Assembly: GCA_964573995.1 (NCBI GenBank)
Contig: CAZNLH010000004.1
Location: 42,163 to 106,162 of the forward strand
Length of the DNA stretch: 64,000 nt
Direction: 5' to 3'
DNA from: CAZNLH01 sp964573995
GTDB lineage: Bacteria; Gemmatimonadota; CAZMKB01; CAZNLH01
Made by a program: the position numbers and the translations under genes. Every line of letters starts with the position of its first letter. The stretch's first letter is position 1. A model generated the notes under the pieces. The model saw nothing but the letters and a program-made list of their open reading frames with translations, did not search any database and was not told where the DNA came from. This document shows positions 41,811 to 49,072 of this stretch, one piece after another.

Positions 41811-44048
41811 CTACTTTAGGATCACCATCTTCTTCGTCGATGTGAAGTCGCCCGCCTTTATCCGGTAGATGTATATACCGGAGCCGACCCGCCGACCCGC
41901 GTCGTCCTTCCCGTTCCAGTTGATCACGTAGGAGCCGGGTGTCTTGTGGTCGTTGACCAGTGTGCTTACCCGCTGGCCGCGGATATTGAAGACCTCGAGG
42001 ACGACCTTCACACCATCCTTGTACCCAACCGGGACGTCATAGGCGATGGATGTGGAAGGATTGAACGGGTTCGGGTAGTTCTGAGCCAGTGAGAAGGCAC
42101 GGGGGAGCGAACTGCTCGAAGATGTGCCGTCCCCTTGGCCTATCCCGTTGATCTGCGTGGTCAGCCTCACGATGAGTTCTTCCTCCGGGTTGACGATATC
42201 GTTGCTCTCTACCACCATGAGCGCGTCGTAGGAGGAATCCGGAGTCAGGCCGTCCGTGATGAAAGAGATCGTGATGATTGCGCTGTCACCGGGGTCCACC
42301 GTTCCGCTGCTTGGCTCTTCGGTCATCCAGGGCAGGTCCGAAGGGTCTCCACTGAACCTGTCCTTGTCCGAGAGGCTGAAGTGGAGGGGTCCGCCGCCGA
42401 CGTTGGAAATGATGGCCGTATCGGAGACGGTGACTCCCACTGGCGCGGTCTCGATCAACGCTGCCGGTGACAGGTCGATGGCGGCCGATTCCGGCGGCGC
42501 GGCTGTTATGCTGTACTGGAGGTTGAAGTGGCCGTACTCGGTGTAGATGCCGAAGCCATGTTGCTGGAGGACCTTGGCGTAGTAAGGCCCCGCCCCGACT
42601 CCGTCGAACAGGACCGGCTGGGTGATGTCAGAACTGTTGGACGCGACCTCGGTGACGCCGTCGCTCTCGTAGACGGTTATCTCCGGGTATGTCGCGGGGA
42701 GCCTGTCCGCTGACCTCAGGTTGAACGAGGCGTTGTTGATGATGTCAAGACGCTGCCAGTCCTCATCGTCTACCCCGTAGAGGGTGTGGTGCACGGGGTC
42801 GTCCTGGAAATTGAGCGGCGTCGCCTGGGTCGTGTTGTTGTCGGGCTCGAGGGCGTCTTCGTAATACTCTATCTGGAAGTGCTCGAATATATCTATCATC
42901 TCAGGTTCATGATCGTTGTTGATAGATGGATCGAACCATCCGTCCCAGAAGTCCTCGATCGTGCGCGGGTTTCCGTAGGTCGGAAGGTAGCCGGCCAGCA
43001 CGTCCCATACCTCGGAATAGGGGAGGTTGAGGGAATCATCGTCCACGCCGGGGTCGTCATCGTTCGTGTCCTCTCCGTCGACGATGTCCCATATCAGAGA
43101 GGTGACGACCACTTCATCTGCAGGCCCATACCAACTCCCCGACGGGTTCTCGACGTCATAGGAAAATGACAAGTTCCCGGCGCCTGGCGCGCCGGTGGTG
43201 TTGATGTACAGGTGCGGAGCGGGATTTACGCCCGTGTACTCTCGGGTTACGCACGCGTACCACGTAGCTATCCCCTCGCCGTACGACAATCTTGGGTCCT
43301 GGTTGTTGTCGCCGAGGTAGTGGGAGCCACCCGGATTGTTGTCCCTGGACCAGTGGGCGTTGGTGAAGTGCCCTCCCTCGTGGAGGATGACGCAGTCGTC
43401 ATAGGCCAGTTCACTGCCGATGCTGATGCCGGCACCATCATAGTATGCCTGTCCCGGTGCCATCCCGTCCTTCCACCGGGCCTTGAAGATGGGGTAGTCA
43501 TTCGGGTTGCCTCCCTCGACCGCCTTCACCCACGTCATCTCGTTTAACTGTGCGTCGAAGATGTTGAAAGGCTTGCCCGGCGCGTTGGATTGGTTTCCGT
43601 AGGGAGCGCCGATGGTACCGATATCAAGGTCCGAATTGGGATTGTGGTTGCTGTACACAGGACTCTCGAGGGCGTAAGGGTTGCTGTTCCATCCACCCGT
43701 CCATTCCATGGTAATGCGGTTGCTGTATGGCACGTAGTCCGTGGTGGTGAGTACCCTCACCACGATATCCCTCGTCTGGTTGTCGGGAACGGAGATGGAG
43801 AAGTAGCCGACGGAGTCCGTATATCCGGTCGCCAGGATCTCGCTCGATGTGCTGTCAAGGACCTCCACGTCGGCCAACCGTATCGGCAGGTAGGGCTCAT
43901 CCCCGGTGAAGCCCCCGCGGTATAATTCGCGGTCCTGGTACTGAAAGGTCCCCGAGGCGGTGAAGTCGGCCTTCAGGTTCGCCATGGGCCCTGAAATCAG
44001 GGCGAGGAGAGGGGCGAAAACAAGGATTTTCCATATCGATCGCTTCAC
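41811..44048 (-). CDS. Secreted metallopeptidase-like protein with C-terminal FlgD-Ig/type IX-type sorting tail
   Basis: A 745-residue exported protein. Parts in order: signal peptide (about 1-28); N-terminal carboxypeptidase-regulatory-like beta domain; a putative zinc-peptidase domain with VILHEGGHFTNAHWS (HExxH) near residue 225; a PPC-like domain with EPDNNTTQATPL and VDDEDWQRLDI; an abnormal-spindle/Hydin-like Ig domain (residues about 545-645); and the tail LAQNYPNPFNPSTSIAYDVP with FNIRGQRVSTLV and GSGIYIYRIKAGDF. Such tails sort proteins to the surface in FCB bacteria. It is translated after the 191-residue neighbour (ATGA overlap at 44045-44048). Confidence 0.8.
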   Translation of the reverse strand: MKRSIWKILVFAPLLALISGPMANLKADFTASGTFQYQDRELYRGGFTGDEPYLPIRLADVEVLDSTSSEILATGYTDSVGYFSISVPDNQTRDIVVRVLTTTDYVPYSNRITMEWTGGWNSNPYALESPVYSNHNPNSDLDIGTIGAPYGNQSNAPGKPFNIFDAQLNEMTWVKAVEGGNPNDYPIFKARWKDGMAPGQAYYDGAGISIGSELAYDDCVILHEGGHFTNAHWSRDNNPGGSHYLGDNNQDPRLSYGEGIATWYACVTREYTGVNPAPHLYINTTGAPGAGNLSFSYDVENPSGSWYGPADEVVVTSLIWDIVDGEDTNDDDPGVDDDSLNLPYSEVWDVLAGYLPTYGNPRTIEDFWDGWFDPSINNDHEPEMIDIFEHFQIEYYEDALEPDNNTTQATPLNFQDDPVHHTLYGVDDEDWQRLDIINNASFNLRSADRLPATYPEITVYESDGVTEVASNSSDITQPVLFDGVGAGPYYAKVLQQHGFGIYTEYGHFNLQYSITAAPPESAAIDLSPAALIETAPVGVTVSDTAIISNVGGGPLHFSLSDKDRFSGDPSDLPWMTEEPSSGTVDPGDSAIITISFITDGLTPDSSYDALMVVESNDIVNPEEELIVRLTTQINGIGQGDGTSSSSSLPRAFSLAQNYPNPFNPSTSIAYDVPVGYKDGVKVVLEVFNIRGQRVSTLVNDHKTPGSYVINWNGKDDAGRRVGSGIYIYRIKAGDFTSTKKMVILK

Positions 44049-44620
44049 TTTGCACCTCCCTTCAATACGATACCCCTGAAGGAGGTCACGTCACCTCGAA
44101 CATTGTCCGTTCGTATGAAGGTCGGATAGCGCTCGTCGGGTGCGCCGAGGTCTATGAAGGGGCTGACGGCCCGGGTATAGACTTCGCCACTCTTCGTTTC
44201 GAGGGTCGCCCTGGCATACATGTAGTAACGCTTGCCGTCCGGAACCGAGAGTGTAAGCCTCTTTGTGACTTGGTTTCCCATGCTTACGGCCTCGGTTCCC
44301 TGCCACTGCCCCGACATTGGGACCAGGCCCGAGGGCAGGGTGATCTCCCATGAGACGCTAACGGATTCGGTCAGCGGAGTGATGGTCAGGACAAGGTCTG
44401 CGGTCCCTGATTCCCCGTTGGCGTTTTCCGTGGCCGTCACGTCCAGGTTGATCTCTATGGGAGGCTGGATGTCTTCCCGTGAGATGTGGTCTATTTGTGG
44501 TTCAGCGGGCCTTCCTGCCTCCGTTGCCGCTCCGCTGGCGCCCTGAACGGATGGTGGCGCGCTCAGCGTTAGACAGATGGCAAGGGCCAGGAGGACATGA
44601 AATGGGTTCGATCTGTTCAA
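44045..44620 (-). CDS. Hypothetical secreted protein
   Basis: A 191-residue protein with a typical signal peptide (MNRSNPFHVLLALAICLTLSA, cleavage near VQGASG). The mature part looks beta-rich (EINLDVTATENANGESGTADLVLTI in two stretches; SWEITLPSGLVPMSGQWQG; YYMYARATLETKSGEVYTRAV), like an adhesin or Ig-type domain. It has no known motif. It overlaps the start of the large type IX-tail protein by 4 bases, so it may be its partner, inhibitor or chaperone. The ribosome-binding site GCAGGAGGTAATT lies upstream on the minus strand. Confidence 0.72.
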   Translation of the reverse strand: MNRSNPFHVLLALAICLTLSAPPSVQGASGAATEAGRPAEPQIDHISREDIQPPIEINLDVTATENANGESGTADLVLTITPLTESVSVSWEITLPSGLVPMSGQWQGTEAVSMGNQVTKRLTLSVPDGKRYYMYARATLETKSGEVYTRAVSPFIDLGAPDERYPTFIRTDNVRGDVTSFRGIVLKGGAK

Positions 44621-45007
44621 GACAATTACCTCCTGCAGAATGTCCTGAATTGAAACGATGCCAGCCGGCTGTTTCGTGCCGGTGGAGTCGACAAGTAATT
44701 ATAATGGAATACGTTAATAGACGAGGTGAATATTGTCAAGTTCAAATCCGGCAAGAAGGCCTCTGGGGTGATAGGTTATGGAGGAGACGTTGAATCGGAA
44801 TGAAACTTGCCCGCTATTTGGGAGTCCTGGCGTGTTAACGAGGTGATCACCCTTCAAATGTCGAAGGACCGGATAAACTCCCAAGGGCATCGGCCTATTG
44901 ACATATAGCATCGTCGTGAAGTATAATAACAAGGGACCGGTGGTAAAAGGAGGTGTGGTGGTGCCTATTGGAACATTCTTTCCCTTGGAGGGTAATTTTT
45001 CGTAATC
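44621..45007 (+). promoter_or_regulatory. Divergent region with consensus promoter and leader ORF for the sigma factor
   Basis: A 387-base gap between the minus-strand secreted protein and the plus-strand sigma factor gene. TTGACA at 44898-44903, an 18-base spacer and TATAAT at 44922-44927 form a near-perfect sigma70 promoter. Downstream, AAAGGAGG at 44946-44953 precedes a 16-codon frame (GTG 44955 to TAA 45003-45005; VVPIGTFFPLEGNFS) that stops two bases before the sigma factor ATG. This suggests translational coupling. No clear promoter for the minus-strand gene was found. Confidence 0.6.
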
Positions 45008-45691
45008 ATGGTAACAGATAACTGCAAAGGACTCTCGTTCGACGCCGCAGGGAAGGCTGTCCCATCCCGCCAGTTGTCGGACAGCGAACTCGTTGAGCGC
45101 TTCATCAATGGAGAATCGTTCCGTTTCAACGAACTGGTCGAGCGGTATGGTCCGCGCCTGCTCAATTTTATCTACCGGGTGATCAATGATCGAGAACGTT
45201 CCGAGGACCTTGTCCAGGAGACGTTCATCCGGGTCTACAGGCACATCCGACGGTTCGATCAGAAAAAGAAGTTTTCGACGTGGGTCTATACCATTGCCTC
45301 GAATCTTGCAAAGAACGAACTGAGGAACAGGACAAGGAATCCGCTGTTGTATTTCCAGAACCTGATAAAAGATTGGGAGGACGATCGGCGGCCCATCGAG
45401 TTTGCCGACCGATCCTACCAGCCAGACGACCTGTTCAGGAAGAGGTACCTGCGTGACCTGGTGAACAAGGCGGTCGAAGAACTGCCGGAGCATCACAGGA
45501 TGGTGTTTATCCTGAGAGAAGCCGAGGGTAAGAGTTACGAAGAGATAGCCGAGATCACCAAATGCTCTCTGGGCACCGTGAAATCGAGACTGAACCGGGC
45601 GAGGAACAATTTTGCCAATATCATAGCCCCACTCTTGGAGCGGGGCCATTTCGCGTTGAACCGCGATACCGATGATGATGAAAAGGAGTAA
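45008..45691 (+). CDS. ECF-type RNA polymerase sigma factor (RpoE-like)
   Basis: A 227-residue group 4 sigma factor. Region 2 is seen in ELVERFINGESFRFNELVERYG and DLVQETFIRVYRHIRRF, with FSTWVYTIASNLAKNELR after it. Region 4 is LPEHHRMVFILREAEGKSYEEIAEITKCSLGTVKSRLNRAR with its helix-turn-helix. An N-terminal extension of about 20 residues precedes region 2. The ATG at 45008 has only a distant GGAGGG, so it may depend on the short frame that ends just before it. The anti-sigma gene follows after 85 bases. Confidence 0.92.
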   Translation: MVTDNCKGLSFDAAGKAVPSRQLSDSELVERFINGESFRFNELVERYGPRLLNFIYRVINDRERSEDLVQETFIRVYRHIRRFDQKKKFSTWVYTIASNLAKNELRNRTRNPLLYFQNLIKDWEDDRRPIEFADRSYQPDDLFRKRYLRDLVNKAVEELPEHHRMVFILREAEGKSYEEIAEITKCSLGTVKSRLNRARNNFANIIAPLLERGHFALNRDTDDDEKE

Positions 45692-45776
45692 ATGATGGGA
45701 TTGTGGGTTGGGGGAGTGTGAGCCCTTTAAGGGAGGGGAGTAAATTAGCGTTCATTCTTTGTGAGGAGTCGTTACA

Positions 45777-46706
45777 ATGAAGTGCAGGGAGGTTCTTGCA
45801 CGTTACTCCGAGTTCCTTGATGGAGAATTGAAGGGGCCGAAAAGAGAGGAGGTCACAAGGCATCTCGAGCGGTGCGAGGATTGCCACACCTACCAACAGA
45901 TCCTTTCCGAGGGGCTTACTTCCTACCGCAGGCTCCCGAGGATCAATCTGTCCGACGACTTTTATCTCCGACTACAGCACAGACTGTTTCACTTGAAGGA
46001 GAGAGATCGCAGCGTGAAGCGGGGCCGTGTCCTGCTCCGCGGGATCGTCCCGACCTTCTGCGCATCGGCGGTTTTCTTCCTTGCAGTCTTCGTGATGTCC
46101 TCGCGTACTAATGTCTCTGATGGTCAGGTTGAGATCGCGGGCCTTCAGCAGGGACTACAAAGTGAGAGCGGGTCACGGGAGATGAAGGGTCGGGCGGGCA
46201 GTGTTGGAGAAAAGGTCCAAAGACGGGAAGTGGCTGTCCGGGGAGGGGGAAGGAGAAACTGGACAGAAAAATTCGTCCGAAACAATATGTGGCGGATCTT
46301 TATGGAGAGGCCATCCAATCTCCTCGTAGATGGGCAGGTATCGGTGGGAAGCGGAGTGGTACCCGTCAATGTCTCGGGGTCCTCTCCGGGTGTGATTGGA
46401 GCCTTGACGCCGGTGAGGGGTGAGCCTTACGCGGGCCTGGGTGTTTCGGTGACCCCGGTTGAGTTTGAAGTGAGAAAGGGGGAGGTCAGGGAGGAAAAGA
46501 GGGGATTGCGGGTACTGGAAGTCAGGAAGATGACGCCCGCTCATGTTGCGGGGATCCTCCCCGGTGACACCATTGTTGCGCTTGATCACATTCCCGTGGA
46601 AGGGCCTGAGGGCCTGTCTCAACTAGTCCGCGCTTTTACTTCTCAGACAAAGAGTGTACAGATATACAGGTTGGGTCGATTGATCGAACTGTATGTCGAT
46701 CTGTAG
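45777..46706 (+). CDS. Zinc-finger anti-sigma factor fused to a C-terminal PDZ domain
   Basis: A 309-residue membrane protein. The N-terminus is a ZAS/zf-HC2 domain: C3, then H29-x3-C33-x2-C36. A membrane segment lies at about residues 86-107 (VLLRGIVPTFCASAVFFLAV). An extracytoplasmic linker rich in Arg, Gly and Ser follows, and residues about 230-309 form a PDZ domain (GLRVLEVRKMTPAHVAGILPGDTIVALDHIPV). It probably holds the upstream sigma factor at the membrane. The PDZ domain could sense exposed C-termini of envelope proteins. The ribosome-binding site GAGGAG precedes the ATG. Confidence 0.85.
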   Translation: MKCREVLARYSEFLDGELKGPKREEVTRHLERCEDCHTYQQILSEGLTSYRRLPRINLSDDFYLRLQHRLFHLKERDRSVKRGRVLLRGIVPTFCASAVFFLAVFVMSSRTNVSDGQVEIAGLQQGLQSESGSREMKGRAGSVGEKVQRREVAVRGGGRRNWTEKFVRNNMWRIFMERPSNLLVDGQVSVGSGVVPVNVSGSSPGVIGALTPVRGEPYAGLGVSVTPVEFEVRKGEVREEKRGLRVLEVRKMTPAHVAGILPGDTIVALDHIPVEGPEGLSQLVRAFTSQTKSVQIYRLGRLIELYVDL

Positions 46707-47144
46707 GGTAGGACGCCCGAGAGAATATCCCGCATGAATCTCCCACCTGGTCCATATCGCACATCGTGGATCTTCCCTTAATTTCACCTGCTTCATCTCC
46801 AGGAGTCTTTGCAGCAGTTACAACGCTGGGCGTCATTCCATCTTGTCCGGAAAATGGGAAGCGAGTATCCCTTCCTTGCATTTAGAGGCACCCGCATTCC
46901 GATGCGCAGCACCTCGACCGGCCGGCTAATGCACCGGTGAGGCGGGCGTTCACGGGTTGTGCCGGAAAACCTGGTGATGGGCATTCTCCTATGACTCGTG
47001 TACCTCATTGACAATTTTTCAAGACTGTACTATACTCAGGACAGGTACTCAACTGAAGGGGGCCATGGAACTGCAGTGACTTCACCGCGGTCGCCTCCTT
47101 TCCCGTCATAACGGACCCTGACTCCCCGGGGGGAGACTCGTCCC
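46707..47144 (+). promoter_or_regulatory. Intergenic region with sigma70-type promoter for holA
   Basis: A 438-base gap. TTGACA at 47008-47013, a 17-base spacer and TATACT at 47031-47036 give a strong promoter, with a leader of about 100 bases before the holA TTG. The rest (46707-47000) has only short minus-strand frames with no known motif and no tRNA fold that I could draw. I see no further feature. Confidence 0.65.
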
Positions 47145-48179
47145 TTGTCCACGACCAGTTACCGGGAATTCAATTCAGGCATCAAGAGGGGGCTGATCGG
47201 AAAGGCCTACCTCTTCAGCGGTCGAGATACAGACCGCAAGCGCAAGGCGATATCTGAAGTCGAGGCAGCCCTCAGGAAGCGATTCAATGGAATTCTTTCG
47301 GCGTTCAGGTACAGGAGCAACGAGACCACGGCCGAGGAGTTCGCCACGCACCTCTTCAACCCACCCCTCTTCGAGGACAACAGGCTGATTGTCATCCCCG
47401 AGATCATGGATCTCGACAAGACGTCCCGGGACCTGCTTCGCGAGTTCATGGAGACATCTCCGCCGGGCGGCGTTTTCATAGTTGCATCTACCGGTATGAC
47501 TTCGAGGGAAATCGCCAGGAAGGGGAAGGCCGTAGCAGAGGTGGTTCGAAGGTTCACCATTGTGGAATTCTCACCTCCACGTGAAGACGAGATGGAGTCG
47601 AGGGCAAGGGACCTGGCGAAGGAACTGGGGTTTCGGATAGAGACCGAGGCACTGAGAAGGGTCTTGATAATGACGGGTGGCGACTTCGGGTTGATCAGGC
47701 ATGAGATGGAGAAATTGGCCCTCTTCGTGCCACAAGGGGGGATGGTGGGACAAAGGGAGGTGGGAGAGGTCATCAGCCGCGGAGGAGATGTCGATGTCTG
47801 GGCCCTGGCAGAGGCCATAGTGGACGGGGATGCAGCCGGTACGCAACGGATTCTGCACAGGCTCCTACTGTCGGGGGAGAAGCCTGTTCAGGTCATTGGG
47901 GCACTGTGGTATACCATGTCGCGATTGGCCTGGTGCCGTTCCCTCCTCGACTCGGGGATGGATGAGGCTCAGATCGGCAGTCGAATGAAGATCAGGCCAT
48001 GGATGTTGAAGAAATACATTTCCCGTGCAAGGCGATTCAACGGCGGAGAGTACACCAGGATCCTGAACATACTATTCGATCTCGATGTCGCCTCCAGGTC
48101 ACGCGGCGGTGACGTTGAGCCCATCTTTTCCATGGGCTTGGCTGAGATGGTAGCGCACCGCCAGGGAGAAAGGCGATAA
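47145..48179 (+). CDS. holA: DNA polymerase III subunit delta
   Basis: A 344-residue clamp-loader subunit. Family features: YLFSGRDTDRKRKAISEVEAAL at the N-terminus, a central region with LFNPPLFEDNRLIVIPEI, then RDLAKELGFRIETEALRRVLIMTGGDFGLIRHEMEKLALFV, and a C-terminal helical domain with LADAIVDGDA-like sequence and YISRARRF. It opens the clamp for loading together with the tau and delta-prime subunits. The start is TTG at 47145, with GGGGGAG about 8 bases upstream; no ATG fits the conserved N-terminus. It is followed two bases later by the SPOR gene. Confidence 0.85.
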   Translation: MSTTSYREFNSGIKRGLIGKAYLFSGRDTDRKRKAISEVEAALRKRFNGILSAFRYRSNETTAEEFATHLFNPPLFEDNRLIVIPEIMDLDKTSRDLLREFMETSPPGGVFIVASTGMTSREIARKGKAVAEVVRRFTIVEFSPPREDEMESRARDLAKELGFRIETEALRRVLIMTGGDFGLIRHEMEKLALFVPQGGMVGQREVGEVISRGGDVDVWALAEAIVDGDAAGTQRILHRLLLSGEKPVQVIGALWYTMSRLAWCRSLLDSGMDEAQIGSRMKIRPWMLKKYISRARRFNGGEYTRILNILFDLDVASRSRGGDVEPIFSMGLAEMVAHRQGERR

Positions 48180-48181
48180 CG

Positions 48182-49072
48182 ATGGCGTGCCGTATCTGGA
48201 TGGTTCTTTTGCCCGGGATATTTTTTTTCCTCTTCACCGGTGTTGAAGCGGGGGTGATGGGGGACGTCAGGGAGGGTGGCGATGCATACAGGCAGGCCCT
48301 GAGAGAAAAGGTCGGGGAAGTGGCAGAGATTCGCTACAAAAAGGCGCTTGAGGCGAAAAAGGGAGGGCCGGATGGTGACAAGGTGTTGATGAGGCTTGGG
48401 CTCTACCGCTTTTTTAAGGGTGATTACGCCGGCTCGGAGTATTATCTGAGGCGATTGATAGAACGTTTCGAAGGATCTGATCTGGTTGGAGAGGCGGAAC
48501 TCTGGCTTGGTCGCACCTTCCTCTCCAGGGGAGATACGAGGTCGGCGCTGGTGGAATTCCGCAAAGGGCTCCAGGGCCTGGAGAGATCAGGGTCCGAGGA
48601 CAGTGAATTACTTGGCAAATACTATTTCTGGCTCGGCGAGACCTATTCGCGCGATGGCAATTTAGCCGAGGCAAGGCGTTGCCTGGAAACCGTACAGGGG
48701 ATGTCCATCGTTCATCTCCGCCCGAGCCTCGTGAGGGATAGGCTCCGTAGCGTGTACGGGGCCCTGGGAGTCAAGGGAGCAGGGGGAGAGACGGCGAACG
48801 AGGACAAGGCCGGGGCCGACAGGGACATCAAGGGGGGAGAAAGGTATTACGTCCAGGCGGGATCATTTTCCTCCCAGCGGAACGCCTCCAGGGTGGTGGA
48901 AAACCTGGAGGCGGTTGGGCTGAAGGCATCTATCCGCGTTGTCGGTATTGGGGACGTATCTTACTATCGCGTTGTACTGGGTGATTACGGGACCAGGAAG
49001 GAAGCGGAAACGGTCGCCGAAAGGGTAAAGAAGGAAGGATATGAGCGGGCCATCCTCAAGAAAGAGAAATAG
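48182..49072 (+). CDS. Exported TPR and SPOR domain protein
   Basis: A 296-residue protein with a signal peptide or anchor (WMVLLPGIFFFLFTGVEAG). Residues about 35-180 look like tetratricopeptide repeats (VLMRLGLYRFFKGDYAGSEYYLRRL, AELWLGRTFLSRGDTRSALVEF, YYFWLGETYSRDGNLAEARRCL). The C-terminal 75 residues are a SPOR domain (YYVQAGSFSSQRNASRVVENLEAVG and YRVVLGDYGTRKEAETVAERVKKEG), which binds denuded peptidoglycan at division sites. It probably acts in the periplasm in envelope assembly. The 3' end overlaps mutS by 32 bases. Confidence 0.85.
   Translation: MACRIWMVLLPGIFFFLFTGVEAGVMGDVREGGDAYRQALREKVGEVAEIRYKKALEAKKGGPDGDKVLMRLGLYRFFKGDYAGSEYYLRRLIERFEGSDLVGEAELWLGRTFLSRGDTRSALVEFRKGLQGLERSGSEDSELLGKYYFWLGETYSRDGNLAEARRCLETVQGMSIVHLRPSLVRDRLRSVYGALGVKGAGGETANEDKAGADRDIKGGERYYVQAGSFSSQRNASRVVENLEAVGLKASIRVVGIGDVSYYRVVLGDYGTRKEAETVAERVKKEGYERAILKKEK

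Noticed and set aside
46707..47000. Minus-strand short frames and a possible RNA gene in the anti-sigma-holA gap
   Set aside because: The frames lack good start sites and motifs, and I could not draw a tRNA or other known RNA fold.
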